A stretch of DNA of 56,146 nt from Candidatus Omnitrophota bacterium (lineage in GTDB: Bacteria; Ratteibacteria; UBA8468; B48-G9; DTJG01), in assembly GCA_023484085.1 (NCBI GenBank), contig JAMDAS010000025.1, forward strand, positions 1 through 56,146. Reading direction: 5' to 3'. The position numbers and the translations under genes were made by a program. Each line of letters opens with the position of its first letter. The first letter of the stretch is position 1. Positions 1 to 9,475 of this stretch are shown piece after piece. The notes beneath the pieces were generated by a model, which was not told the origin of the DNA, ran no database searches, and saw only the letters and a program-made list of their open reading frames with translations.

Positions 1-2
1 CA

Positions 3-527
3 AGTGCTTTTGCAAAGCTTTTTGAAAGCAAGAAAGAAAATCCCGATTTAAAACTCCAAGAAGAGGAAGAAGGCAAGAAAAATCAGCAGGCAATTATGGA
101 TGCTTTAAAAACAATTGAAAATCACTTGTATAAAAACTGGGATGTATTTGAAGAAAAAGTAAAACAAGCATTAAAAAGATTTGATTTAAGCGAGAATTTT
201 ATTAAAAATATTATTCTTGCTTTATCTGAACATGATGACAATGCTGATTATGTTTTGGATGCCAAAGGAAAAAAAATTCCAGATCCAAATATAAGAGATT
301 CTGAAAAAATCTCATTAAAACAGGATATTGAAAAATATTTTGAAAAAGAAGTAAAGCCGTATTATCCAGATGCATGGATGGACAGAAAAAAGGATAAGAT
401 TGGCTATGAAATAAATTTTATGCAGTATTTTTACAAGTATATTCCTCCTCGTTCTCTGGATGATATTGAAAAAGATATAAATAAAGTTACAGCAGAGATA
501 CAAAAACTCTTAAAAGAGGAGTTATAA
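3..527 (+). CDS. hsdM: Type I restriction-modification DNA methyltransferase subunit (HsdM), C-terminal end only
   Basis: The frame is open from the left window edge, so this is the last ~174 codons of a longer gene; the first internal ATG (position 96) is not the start. The segment ending YKYIPPRSLDDIEKDINKV and the preceding IGYEINFMQYFYKY match the usual C-terminus of HsdM (N6-adenine methyltransferase of type I systems), which contacts the specificity subunit. The SAM-binding and NPPY motifs lie outside the window and cannot be checked. Seven bases separate its stop from hsdS, which fits an hsdM-hsdS operon. The family call rests on this tail plus context. Confidence 0.85.
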   Translation, partial: SAFAKLFESKKENPDLKLQEEEEGKKNQQAIMDALKTIENHLYKNWDVFEEKVKQALKRFDLSENFIKNIILALSEHDDNADYVLDAKGKKIPDPNIRDSEKISLKQDIEKYFEKEVKPYYPDAWMDRKKDKIGYEINFMQYFYKYIPPRSLDDIEKDINKVTAEIQKLLKEEL

Positions 528-534
528 TATAAAA

Positions 535-1851
535 ATGAAACTTAAACTTTATCCAAAATACAAAGACTCTGGAGTTCAATGGATTGGAAAAATACCTGAA
601 GGATGGGGTTTATCTCGGGGAAAACATCAATATAAAATATTTGGAGGTTATGCTTTTTCAAGCGAAGATTTTATTGATGAAGGATCCATACTTATTCGAA
701 TTGGGGATATGCAAGAGGGATCTATAGACTTTTGTAATTGTAAAAGACTACCTTTAGAGTATGCAATCTCAAAGAAAGAATTTAGAATATCTTCTAAAGA
801 TGTTCTAATAGCGATGACTGGAGCTACAATAGGAAAGGTTAGTCAGGTTCAAGAAACCAGAGAAAAATTATTATTGAATCAAAGAGTGGGAAAAGTAAAA
901 ACTTCAAATTGTTTAGATTATATTAAATACATATTGAATTCTGATCTTATTCAAGAACAAATTCATCTTATCGCTGAAGGTGGGGCTCAGGAAAATATTA
1001 GTAGCGAACAATTAGAAAGTTTTATAATACCTTTACTGGATAATAAAATTCAGAAAAGAATTGTCTCTTTTTTAGATAAAAAAATTTCCGATATAAATAT
1101 TTTAATTGAGAAAGATAAATCTCTTATAGAACTTCTCAAAGAAAAAAGGGTTGCACTTATCAATCATGCTGTAACAAAAGGGCTTAATCCTAAAGTAAAA
1201 ATGAAAGATTCAGGCATTGATTGGATTGGAAAAATACCGGAAGGATGGGATATATGGAAGATAGAACATTTGGCAAGATTATATTCTGGTGGTACTCCTG
1301 ATAGAAGTAACGAGTCTTATTGGGATAATGGAGAAATCCCATGGATCGCTTCTGGTGAAGTCAATCAAATAGACATAATTCAACCAACCTCCTTAATCTC
1401 AAAAGAGGGTTTTATTAATTCCAGTGCTAAATGGATACCTAAAAATTCTTTAGTTATTGCTCTTGCAGGCCAAGGAAAGACAAAGGGCATGGTAGCTTAT
1501 TTAAGAATTAAAACAACTGGAAACCAATCCCTTGGTGTTATTGTCCCAATAAAAGTTAATAGCCGATATTTATTTTATTGGCTTAAAAGAAATTATTTTA
1601 ACATTCGAGGGTTGGCTGGGGAAGGAATTAGAGATGGATTGAGTTTGGATATGATAAAAGAAATTAGAGTACCTATGCCCCCAAAATCAGAACAAATTCA
1701 AATCGCAGAATATCTTGATAAAGCAACATCAAAAATAGACAAAACTATCCAAAAAATTGAAGAAAAAATAACTCTTTTAGAAGAATTTAAAAAATCACTT
1801 ATCTATCATGTTGTTACAGGTAAGGTAGATATTCAGGAGGCAATTGCATAA
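535..1851 (+). CDS. hsdS: Type I restriction-modification specificity subunit (HsdS)
   Basis: The 438-residue protein has two target-recognition halves, each opening with the same phrase (KDSGVQWIGKIPEGW near residue 10 and KDSGIDWIGKIPEGW near 225) and each closing with a coiled-coil spacer (KKISDINILIEKDKSLIELLKEKR near 180; TSKIDKTIQKIEEKITLLEEFKK near the C-terminus). This duplicated TRD-helix layout defines HsdS, which sets the bipartite DNA target for methylation and cleavage. It starts 8 bases after hsdM, and its stop overlaps the next start by one base (TAATG), so the genes are translationally coupled. Length is normal and both halves look intact, so the subunit is probably functional. 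Confidence 0.95.
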   Translation: MKLKLYPKYKDSGVQWIGKIPEGWGLSRGKHQYKIFGGYAFSSEDFIDEGSILIRIGDMQEGSIDFCNCKRLPLEYAISKKEFRISSKDVLIAMTGATIGKVSQVQETREKLLLNQRVGKVKTSNCLDYIKYILNSDLIQEQIHLIAEGGAQENISSEQLESFIIPLLDNKIQKRIVSFLDKKISDINILIEKDKSLIELLKEKRVALINHAVTKGLNPKVKMKDSGIDWIGKIPEGWDIWKIEHLARLYSGGTPDRSNESYWDNGEIPWIASGEVNQIDIIQPTSLISKEGFINSSAKWIPKNSLVIALAGQGKTKGMVAYLRIKTTGNQSLGVIVPIKVNSRYLFYWLKRNYFNIRGLAGEGIRDGLSLDMIKEIRVPMPPKSEQIQIAEYLDKATSKIDKTIQKIEEKITLLEEFKKSLIYHVVTGKVDIQEAIA

Positions 1852-3650
1852 TGGAACTTGTTCAAAAATATTCGGTTAATAATTTCCCAGTAGCAATAAT
1901 CTTGAATTGGTATCTTTCAAAAGAAATAGCTATTCCAGAAATTCAAAGGCCTTTTGTTTGGGATTCTACTAAAGTTAGAAATTTATTAGATTCATTATAT
2001 CAAGGATATCCTATAGGGTATTTGATAGTTTGGAAAAATCCTAGTATTAAACTAAAAGATGGAAAAAGCTCTGAAGGAAAAAAGATATTAATAGATGGAC
2101 AACAAAGGGTAATGTCTCTAATTACTTCTATTCTTGGGCAGGAAGTTGTAAATAAGGAATATCAAAAACAAAAAATTATTGTCTCCTTTAATCCAATAAC
2201 AGAAAAATTTGAAGTTTTAAACTCTGCAATACAAAAAGATGTTGCTTGGATACATGATATAAGTTCTATAATAAAAGGAGAGTCTAGATTAAGCAAAGTA
2301 ATTACAGAATATTGTAAAAAAAACCAGTCTGTTAATAAAGATAAAATTGAAGATTCTCTTGAAAATCTTAAGAAAATAATGAGTAGACCTATAGGATTAA
2401 TAGAGTTAGAACATGATTTGGATATTGAAGTCGTAACTGAGATTTTTATAAGAATAAATTCTGAAGGCGTTCCCTTAAATCAAGCAGATTTCGCAATGTC
2501 TAAAGTAGCTTCAAATGAAACTTACAACGGAACAATCTTAAGGAAATGTGTTGACTTTTTTTGTCATCTTACTAGGGCTCCTGAATTTTTTGATTCTATT
2601 AAAGAAGGTGATAAAGAATTTGCTGATACCGATTTATTTCAAAAAATATCTTGGCTGAAAGATGAAAATGAAGATCTTTATGAACCAGGATATTCAGATT
2701 TATTGAGGGTCGCTTTTACGTCAGAATTTAATAGGGGTAAATTAGCCGATTTGGTTAGTTTACTTTCTGGAAGAAATTTTGAAACAAGATCGTATGAAGA
2801 AAAAATAGTTAAAGAATCTTTTGAAAAACTAAAAGAAGGGATTCTAAATTTTATTAATGAAACCAACTTTAAAAGATTTATCATGATCATAAAATCTGCC
2901 GGTTTTATTTCTTCAGATATGATTCGTTCTACTAACGCGCTAAATTTTGCTTACATATTATATTTAAAATTGCGGTCTCAGAATTATAACCCTGCAGAAA
3001 TTGAAAAATATGTTAGAAAATGGTTTGTTTTAAGTATTTTGACCGAAAGATATTCTAGTTCCCCAGAATCTCAATTTGATTTTGATATTAGAAATATATC
3101 CTCCAGAAAATTCGAAGAATTCTTAAAAGAAATTGAAAATGCTCAGCTTTCTGACGCTTTTTGGGATTCTGCCTTAATACAAAGTCTAAAAACTCCAGTA
3201 TCTAGTAGTCCTTATTTCAACGTCTTTCTTGCAGCACAGGTGAAATTCAATGAAAAAGGCTTTCTTTCAAAAGATATTACGGTAAAAGATTTAATATCTC
3301 AAAGAGGCGATATTCATCATATTTTCCCAAGAGATTATTTGAAATCTAAAGGATTTAAACGAAGTGATTATAATCAAATTGCAAATTATTCTTATACGCA
3401 ATCAGAGATAAATATCAAAATTGGTAAAAAGCCCCCAAAAGAATATCTTTTAGATGTGTTTAGACAATGTGAAGGCTCTGAATTAAAATATGGAGGAATA
3501 ACCGATAAACAGATATTATTAGAAAATTTCAGAGACAATTGTGTACCAGATGATACGAGAAATATGGAATTTGAACAATTTCAAGATTTTCTTGAAAAAA
3601 GGAGAAAATTAATGGCAAAAAAAATAAAAGATTATTATAATTCATTATAG
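1851..3650 (+). CDS. DUF262/DUF1524 (GmrSD-like) nuclease protein inside the type I operon
   Basis: The 599-residue protein has the DUF262 signature (FVWDSTKVRNLLDSLYQGYPIGYLIVW and IDGQQR near residue 82, typical of ParB-like NTPase/nickase-fold DUF262) and, near residue 489, RGDIHHIFPRDYL, the HHxFP core of the DUF1524 His-Me-finger nuclease. The two domains in this order define single-chain GmrSD/BrxU-type enzymes, several of which cut modified phage DNA. Its start overlaps the hsdS stop and hsdR follows 9 bases later, so it is transcribed with the type I system. Inference: it is a type IV-like partner that covers phages whose modified DNA escapes HsdR. Substrate specificity cannot be read from sequence. 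Confidence 0.88.
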   Translation: MELVQKYSVNNFPVAIILNWYLSKEIAIPEIQRPFVWDSTKVRNLLDSLYQGYPIGYLIVWKNPSIKLKDGKSSEGKKILIDGQQRVMSLITSILGQEVVNKEYQKQKIIVSFNPITEKFEVLNSAIQKDVAWIHDISSIIKGESRLSKVITEYCKKNQSVNKDKIEDSLENLKKIMSRPIGLIELEHDLDIEVVTEIFIRINSEGVPLNQADFAMSKVASNETYNGTILRKCVDFFCHLTRAPEFFDSIKEGDKEFADTDLFQKISWLKDENEDLYEPGYSDLLRVAFTSEFNRGKLADLVSLLSGRNFETRSYEEKIVKESFEKLKEGILNFINETNFKRFIMIIKSAGFISSDMIRSTNALNFAYILYLKLRSQNYNPAEIEKYVRKWFVLSILTERYSSSPESQFDFDIRNISSRKFEEFLKEIENAQLSDAFWDSALIQSLKTPVSSSPYFNVFLAAQVKFNEKGFLSKDITVKDLISQRGDIHHIFPRDYLKSKGFKRSDYNQIANYSYTQSEINIKIGKKPPKEYLLDVFRQCEGSELKYGGITDKQILLENFRDNCVPDDTRNMEFEQFQDFLEKRRKLMAKKIKDYYNSL

Positions 3651-3659
3651 GGGCAGAAA

Positions 3660-6620
3660 ATGGCAACTGATACCCGAGAAAAAGTATTTCAAAACGATAT
3701 TATTGCTCACTTGATTAGCACTGGCTACCATAAAAGAGGAACTCATAACTATGATAAAACAATCTGTTTGGACCCAGAATTAACATTAAAGTTTATCCAG
3801 GATACCCAAGAAAAAGAATGGAAAAAATTCCAAAGGGTTTATGGAGATAAATCAAAACAAAAGTTTTTTTATAGACTTGTAACTGAAATTGATAAGAAAG
3901 GCACAATTAATATCTTAAGAAATGGCTTTAAAGATGTTGGATGTCAATTTCATCTTTTCTATCCAAAACCAAACAACAAGAAAAATCCTGATCTTTTTGA
4001 AAAATTTGAGAAAAATATTTTTTCAGTCATAGATGAACTGGAATATGAAAAAAAAGAACTAAGCAAAAGACTGGATTTAGTCATTTTTATCAATGGATTA
4101 CCAATAATTACCATAGAACTCAAAGATACATTTTCACAAGGGGTGGAAAAAGCAATAAAGCAGTATAAAGAAGACAGAGACTCAAGAGAAAAAATCTTTC
4201 AAAATTGTTTTGTCCATTTTGCCATGAGCGATGAAAAAATATTCATGACTACTAAATTAGAAGGATGGAAAACAAAATTTTTGCCTTTTAACAAAGCTTT
4301 GGAAAATCCGGAAGTTCAGAATGATTACAAAACTTCCTACTTATACAATGATATTTTACAAATAAACAAACTATCAAGACTTATTGCCAATTTTATTTAT
4401 ATGGAGACAGAAGAAGAGTTAAAACCAATTTTTCCAAGATATCATCAATTAGATTGTACAAACAAATTACTTGCAGATGCTACCCCAAGTAAAAATTATC
4501 TCATAGAACATAGTGGAGGAAGCGGAAAAACCAAAACTATTGCATGGCTTGCACATGGTTTAATCAATAAATTCAACAATGAAGATGAAAGAGTATATGA
4601 CATGGTTATTGTTATTTCTGACAGAAAAGTAATAGACAAGCAATTACAAAGACAGGTTCAAGCAATTGAAAAAGTAAAAGGAATTGTGGATGTAATTGAT
4701 GAGAAAAAGACATCACAAGATCTAAAAGAAGCTCTGAAAACAGGAAGCAATATTATTGTAACGACATTACAGAAATTTCCTTATATTTTAGAAGAAGTTA
4801 AGGATTTACCAAAGAGAAAATATGGAGTAATTATTGATGAAGCTCACTCTTCTCAAGCAGGTATTTTGGCAAGAAAGATGAAGCAGATTCTAAGCACAAG
4901 CAGTTTAGAAGAAGCAGAAGCAATGGAAAGGGATGTTGATGAAGAAATTGAAAATGAAATTCTCGAGGAAATTGAATCTTATAGAAATTTGAAAAACATA
5001 AGTTTCTTTGCATTTACTGCAACGCCCAAAAACAAAACCCTTGAAATGTTCGGAGTAAAAGATGAAAAAGGGGAATTCCATCCGTTTCATACATATTCAA
5101 TGAAACAAGCCATAGAAGAAGGATTTATTTTAGATGTATTAAAGTATTACTTAACGTATGCAACTTATTTCAAACTTGTTAAAAAGACACAAGAGGATCC
5201 AGAATATGATGAAAAAAAAGCAAAAAAGATTCTCAGGAATTTTGTAGAGAAACATCCCCATGCGATCATGAAAAAAACTGAAGTCATGCTTGACCATTTT
5301 ATGAATTCTACTATATATAAGATTCAAGGAAAAGCAAGGGCAATGGTTGTTACAAGGTCTAGATTACATGCTGTTTTATATAAGAAAGCGTTTGATAAAG
5401 TAATAAAAGAAAATAATTTGCCAATTAAAACATTGGTAGCCTTCACAGGTGTTGTAAAGCATGATGAACAGGAATATACAGAAAATTCAATGAATGACTT
5501 GCCTCCGAAAAAAACAATAGAGAATGCATTTGGAGAGGAAACATATAGCGGAAATCCATATAAAATTTTAATCGTGGCAAATAAATATCAAACTGGTTTT
5601 GATCAACCTCTACTACATACAATATACATTGATAAAATGCTTAATGGTATTACAGCAGTTCAGACATTATGCAGGGCAAATAGAATTCATCCTTACAAAA
5701 ACGATACTCTTATTTTGGATTTTGCCAATAAAACAGAAGTAATTCAAAAAGCATTCCAGCCATATTATGAAGCCACTTATTTAAAAGAAGGAACCGACCC
5801 TCACAAATTGTATGAATTAGAAGAAAAATTACTTGATTACCAGATTTTTGATCAGTCTGATATTGATGCTTTTATTAAATCGTTGAAAAAGGGAGAGCCA
5901 CAGCCAAAATTGCATAATCTTTTAAACCCAGTAATTGATGAATTTAGGGGAAAAAGTAAAAAAGAACAAGTAGAGTTTAAAAAAACACTGAAACGGTATC
6001 AAAGCATATATTCCTTTTTGTCTCAATTAATTCCATTCTCAGATGTTAATCTAGAAAAAATGTATGTGTTTAATAAATTCCTAAGCAAAAAATTGCCAAC
6101 AATAAATAACCCCTTACCATTCAATGTTTTGGAAGATGTTGATATAGATTCTTATAAGGTTGTTCATAAAGGATTGAAAGAGATTAAACTTCAATCTGAA
6201 GGTGAACTGATACCAATGTCTGATGGAGTTGGAAATTATGCACCGGATATTAATACAAAATTGTCAAAGATTCTTAAAGACCTTAACGATGCTTTCGGTA
6301 CGGACTTTACAGATGATGATAAGGTGTTTTTAAATAGAGTTAAAGATAATCTGCTGCAAAATAAAGAATTAGTTAATAAGATGGAATATAATTCTAAGGA
6401 AAATGTAAAAACTATTTTTGATAAATATTTTAATCAGGAGATAACAAAACTTCTCAATAGCAATATGAAATTTTATAAAAGATTGGTAGATAATGAAAAA
6501 TTAAAAACTCAGCTTAAATCCGCTTTATTCAATTTGGTGTATTTTGAATTCAACAAAAAAATCAAGCAAAAACCCGCTAATGAACAAAAATTATATAAGG
6601 ATATTAACTCTTCTGATTGA
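3660..6620 (+). CDS. hsdR: Type I restriction enzyme R subunit (HsdR)
   Basis: This is the 986-residue motor and nuclease of the type I complex. Near residues 140-152 RLDLVIFINGLPIITIELKD supplies the D...ExK residues of the PD-(D/E)XK nuclease. SGGSGKTKT near 285 is the Walker A motif, IIDEAHSSQ near 393 the DEAH box, FTATP near 450 motif III, and the QTGFDQP to LCRANRIHP stretch (about 643-675) the SF2 motifs V/VI. The C-terminal helical part is present and the length is normal. The start has only a weak Shine-Dalgarno (ggggcag) because it closely follows the preceding gene. With the upstream genes this gives a complete restriction operon, assuming the unseen 5' part of hsdM is intact. Confidence 0.97.
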   Translation: MATDTREKVFQNDIIAHLISTGYHKRGTHNYDKTICLDPELTLKFIQDTQEKEWKKFQRVYGDKSKQKFFYRLVTEIDKKGTINILRNGFKDVGCQFHLFYPKPNNKKNPDLFEKFEKNIFSVIDELEYEKKELSKRLDLVIFINGLPIITIELKDTFSQGVEKAIKQYKEDRDSREKIFQNCFVHFAMSDEKIFMTTKLEGWKTKFLPFNKALENPEVQNDYKTSYLYNDILQINKLSRLIANFIYMETEEELKPIFPRYHQLDCTNKLLADATPSKNYLIEHSGGSGKTKTIAWLAHGLINKFNNEDERVYDMVIVISDRKVIDKQLQRQVQAIEKVKGIVDVIDEKKTSQDLKEALKTGSNIIVTTLQKFPYILEEVKDLPKRKYGVIIDEAHSSQAGILARKMKQILSTSSLEEAEAMERDVDEEIENEILEEIESYRNLKNISFFAFTATPKNKTLEMFGVKDEKGEFHPFHTYSMKQAIEEGFILDVLKYYLTYATYFKLVKKTQEDPEYDEKKAKKILRNFVEKHPHAIMKKTEVMLDHFMNSTIYKIQGKARAMVVTRSRLHAVLYKKAFDKVIKENNLPIKTLVAFTGVVKHDEQEYTENSMNDLPPKKTIENAFGEETYSGNPYKILIVANKYQTGFDQPLLHTIYIDKMLNGITAVQTLCRANRIHPYKNDTLILDFANKTEVIQKAFQPYYEATYLKEGTDPHKLYELEEKLLDYQIFDQSDIDAFIKSLKKGEPQPKLHNLLNPVIDEFRGKSKKEQVEFKKTLKRYQSIYSFLSQLIPFSDVNLEKMYVFNKFLSKKLPTINNPLPFNVLEDVDIDSYKVVHKGLKEIKLQSEGELIPMSDGVGNYAPDINTKLSKILKDLNDAFGTDFTDDDKVFLNRVKDNLLQNKELVNKMEYNSKENVKTIFDKYFNQEITKLLNSNMKFYKRLVDNEKLKTQLKSALFNLVYFEFNKKIKQKPANEQKLYKDINSSD

Positions 6621-6998
6621 TAAATTTAAGTTTAACTACATTGATTAAGATTGTAGTTCACCTTTCATCGGAAGTGTGAACTCTTTAGAATGTATTTAGA
6701 ATAATACACTATATTTCCGTTGTCAAATTTTTTTTCTTTTCTATAAGAAACATATCTTTTGAAAATCATCAAAATTCCTTGTTTATCATGTTTCTTTTGT
6801 TTTTTCAGCTCCTGATAAATTCCGTCGAAAACCTTAAATACCCTGAATCTCTTGATTTTTCTATATGGTTCATCTTTCCGATGAACTATGAACAAGCAAA
6901 ATGACATATTCATGGATATTGGACGAAGAAAAATACCTCAAGATAGAGGAGGTGAAAATATTGAGAGAAACCTGCAGAAAATTAAAACGGCTGATTAA
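6621..6998. other. Gene-poor stretch between hsdR and the IS element
   Basis: No convincing gene is visible. Just after hsdR, AACTACA (6634-6640) and TGTAGTT (6652-6658) form a hairpin, overlapped by AGTTCAC/GTGAACT (ending near 6674). Neither has a good T-run, so this is at most a weak transcription end. A minus-strand frame at 6665-6913 (82 codons, Lys/Phe-rich) has no ribosome site. At 6943-6960 a strong gaggaggtg precedes a TTG at 6961, but that frame closes after 15 codons, inside the IS end; it may be the start of a gene cut by the element. Confidence 0.5.
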
Positions 6999-7012
6999 CG
7001 ACAATTAGAATT
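6999..7012 (+). repeat. Left terminal inverted repeat of the IS21 element
   Basis: CGACAATTAGAATT is identical to the reverse complement of 9462-9475. The exact outer base is uncertain because the flanks do not repeat. Confidence 0.85.
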
Positions 7013-7093
7013 GTTCTTGACGACAATTAAAACTTGCCATTTGTCTTATTCTGTTTTTTTTCATTGTTTAAAAGTTGTTCTTGAAGACAATTA
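7011..7093 (+). repeat. Subterminal direct repeats in the IS21 left end
   Basis: TTGTTCTTGACGACAATTA at 7011-7029 recurs with one change (A for C) at 7075-7093. Spaced copies like these near one end of IS21 elements are transposase-binding sites in studied family members. That role is inferred here. Confidence 0.7.
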
Positions 7094-7137
7094 TCGTATT
7101 GACTCATCATAAATGTTACCATACGTTGCCTGTTGCC

Positions 7138-7938
7138 TCACAATAAAGTTACTTTTCCCTCCTTTCGGCGTTCTGGTTTACCGCCTTTTTTCTTTGCCTG
7201 TTCCAACCGGTAACTGGGTATGTCCACCAGTTCCAGGATAATACTATGATGAACCAGCCGGTCAATTGCCGCTGCCGTGGTCATAGGATCTTTAAATATT
7301 TGTTCCCATTTTGAAAAAGGCAGATTACTTGTGAGCATCACACTACCCCGTTCATACCGTTCCGCCAGAAAAGTGAACAATACTTCCATTTCTTCACGGT
7401 TTTGTTGAACATAGCCAATATCGTCTATCACTACTGCCTGATATTTGGCAAGCCGTTTCAACACCCGTGCTAATTTCAAGTTCCGTTTTCCAATGAGCAG
7501 ATCCTGCACCAACAAACTACAGGTTGTAAAATAGACCGGCCTGCCGTGTTGAATCAGTTCTTGACCGATAGCACAAAGAAGATGAGTTTTACCGCTACCT
7601 GGATTTCCAAACGCCAGAATGTTTTCTTTCCGGTCAACAAAAGAACCATCCAAAAGATTGTTCACAATACATTGGACTGGAACCGGTATTCGTTTCAGGT
7701 CAAACGACCGGAATGTTTTTTCCAGAGGCAACCTGGATTCCCGCAATAATCGTTGAATCTTTCTTTGTTGTCGTTGTTCCGACTCCCGCTCGGTTAATGC
7801 CAGAAGATATTTAGGATATGACAACGATTCTTTTTCTGCGGTTTTGGCCAATTCCTCATACGATTCCCGAAATGCCGGCAGGTGCAAATCTCTGAGCAAC
7901 GTTATTAACCGAGAATTTATTGGCAGTGTATGGGTCAT
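7138..7938 (-). CDS. istB: IS21-family transposition helper ATPase IstB
   Basis: The 266-residue AAA+ protein has Walker A ILAFGNPGSGKTHLL (about residues 107-121) and Walker B AVVIDDIGYVQQ (about 170), followed by the sensor region VMLTSNLPFSKWEQIF. IstB oligomerises on DNA and directs IstA to the target site. Its start overlaps the istA stop by 4 bases (ATGA type), giving translational coupling. It lacks the initiator-specific parts of DnaC/DnaA-like loaders, and its pairing with istA settles the assignment. Full length. Confidence 0.97.
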   Translation of the reverse strand: MTHTLPINSRLITLLRDLHLPAFRESYEELAKTAEKESLSYPKYLLALTERESEQRQQRKIQRLLRESRLPLEKTFRSFDLKRIPVPVQCIVNNLLDGSFVDRKENILAFGNPGSGKTHLLCAIGQELIQHGRPVYFTTCSLLVQDLLIGKRNLKLARVLKRLAKYQAVVIDDIGYVQQNREEMEVLFTFLAERYERGSVMLTSNLPFSKWEQIFKDPMTTAAAIDRLVHHSIILELVDIPSYRLEQAKKKGGKPERRKEGKVTLL

Positions 7939-9416
7939 ATCAATACCTCCTGTTCTTGCAGGATTTCATCATACTCTGCCAAATTAATTGATATCGGTCC
8001 GATATCCGGAACAGGAGCCTGTACCTGTTTTTCTGCCAACGCTTGCCGGATATTTTCAACAGAGAGTTCTTTTCCATTCTCCATAAATATCCGAAGAATC
8101 TGCCCGACGCCTGACTCGCTCTCATGCGCTGCTAAATGCAGAATCGCCAGATAACGTTTATGAGCATTGGCCGGATGATTCCGTCGTAAAGAATCATAAG
8201 CCATTCTAAAGATGGTTGTCGGAAACAAAGATTCCCTGTACCTGTATTGTTCAAATGCTCCGGGTTTTCTTATCAACCAATCAATAATATGCCGGTACTG
8301 AATAGCATATTTATATTCACCCCGTAATCGTGGAAATGTGTCTACCTGCTTTTGTCCGTACCAAATAAACAAATAATCTGCTGTTGCCCGTACTTCAACC
8401 ATTTCTCCGATTAATCGGCTATCCACAGAATATGTGTTGTGTAAAACGCGGATGGTGCTACCAGGACCTACTTTTACTCTGATTCTTAAGCTATCATCCA
8501 ATCTGCGAGCCGGTAATGCTTTTAACACAGCGTATTCATCTTCCAACCGTTTCTGTCGGCCTGCGTTTAATTGAGCAAACAGATGTTGAAGAAAATCCTG
8601 ATAATCCGTTCTATCAACAAAATCCCTGCTGCCCCGAAATAAAAGAGCCTGATTCACTGCGTTCTTTAACCGATAATGTCGTTGTTCAACGTCTCCCTTC
8701 TCATGGGCTTTTCCGGCTTGTGTCGGTTTGGCCTGTATTCCATAATGCCTTAATAATCCTTCGTATCTAACTGTGAATTCTTCTCTGCTGCATTCTTTGT
8801 TGATGGCAGCTGATAATCGGTCTGTCCGATGATATTCGGGCACTCCGCCCAGTTCCCATACAGCATTCTGGAATCCCTCGCTTAAACTTTCATAACTTTC
8901 TCCAAAACATATCATTCCTGTTTCCCAGTTAGAATACGGTAAAACAAAGTGGTAAATAAGATGCGGAAATAATTCCTTGCCAATGGTTATCTCCAATTCA
9001 TTCATATTGGTAAAATCTGATTCGCCAATCTTGCCAGGAATATGTTCTTGAGGAAAAAAAACTTCTTTTTGCGGGCCTTCAGTTGCACGCCATATCTTTA
9101 TTTTCCGTTGTAATGTCCGAAGCTGACCGTCTTGAAAACGTCCAGGATACTTCCGTTGCAGATGCACAAATAAACTTTTACTCTCAAATCCGGCATCGGT
9201 TTTCAAATATTCCTTTACTTCTTCCCAAATATCGTCAAACGGACCTTTCCTTGTTCGCCAGGTATGCGGCACAGCACATTGGCTGGGTAATTTTTTAAGA
9301 TACTGATACTTGTGTGCTGTATTCCAACTCATCCCTGATTTCGCTGCTGCTATCGTCAAATTCTTATGTTTCTTCATTTCCTTCATTAGAACCTCCACCT
9401 GTTGGTTTGTTACCAT
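7935..9416 (-). CDS. istA: IS21-family transposase IstA
   Basis: The 493-residue transposase has an N-terminal helix-turn-helix (TIAAAKSGMSWNTAHKYQYL, about residues 21-40), a second DNA-binding region, and an RNase-H-like core with the DDE residues in ESDF (D134), TDRLSAA (D199) and GDVEQ (E244). A C-terminal beta-barrel follows (VKVGPGSTIRVLHNTYSV). The start has an rGGAGGT ribosome site a few bases upstream. Length and motifs are normal, with no frameshift or stop, so it should be functional. Confidence 0.97.
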   Translation of the reverse strand: MVTNQQVEVLMKEMKKHKNLTIAAAKSGMSWNTAHKYQYLKKLPSQCAVPHTWRTRKGPFDDIWEEVKEYLKTDAGFESKSLFVHLQRKYPGRFQDGQLRTLQRKIKIWRATEGPQKEVFFPQEHIPGKIGESDFTNMNELEITIGKELFPHLIYHFVLPYSNWETGMICFGESYESLSEGFQNAVWELGGVPEYHRTDRLSAAINKECSREEFTVRYEGLLRHYGIQAKPTQAGKAHEKGDVEQRHYRLKNAVNQALLFRGSRDFVDRTDYQDFLQHLFAQLNAGRQKRLEDEYAVLKALPARRLDDSLRIRVKVGPGSTIRVLHNTYSVDSRLIGEMVEVRATADYLFIWYGQKQVDTFPRLRGEYKYAIQYRHIIDWLIRKPGAFEQYRYRESLFPTTIFRMAYDSLRRNHPANAHKRYLAILHLAAHESESGVGQILRIFMENGKELSVENIRQALAEKQVQAPVPDIGPISINLAEYDEILQEQEVLI

Positions 9417-9461
9417 CCAGACCTCCTTTTTTATTATCTGGATAGTATACTTCTACTGGCT

Positions 9462-9475
9462 AATTCTAATTGTCG
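9462..9475 (-). repeat. Right terminal inverted repeat of the IS21 element
   Basis: AATTCTAATTGTCG is the exact inverted partner of 6999-7012. It lies 46 bp upstream of istA and directly abuts the GH18 gene remnant. Confidence 0.85.

Larger units (their letters stand above)
6999..9475 (-). mobile_element. IS21-family insertion sequence (istA-istB)
   Basis: Matching 14-bp terminal inverted repeats (CGACAATTAGAATT at 6999-7012 and its complement at 9462-9475) enclose an istA/istB pair on the minus strand overlapping by 4 bases, the IS21 layout. GACAATTA recurs inside the left end at 7022 and 7086, like the multiple subterminal transposase sites of IS21 elements. The element is visibly richer in G+C than its surroundings. 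No target-site duplication is evident: the left flank reads ctgattaa and the right flank ctcatcac. Both genes are full length, so it may still be active. Confidence 0.9.

Noticed and set aside
6634-6658. Rho-independent terminator after hsdR
   Set aside because: The hairpin is real (7-bp arms) but has no following T-run.
6665-6913. Minus-strand 82-codon frame
   Set aside because: No ribosome site, no recognisable family; length is ordinary chance in AT-rich DNA.
9310-9474. Upstream part of the plus-strand frame leading into the GH18 remnant
   Set aside because: It is antisense to istA and the IS end; GH18 similarity begins only at the IS boundary.
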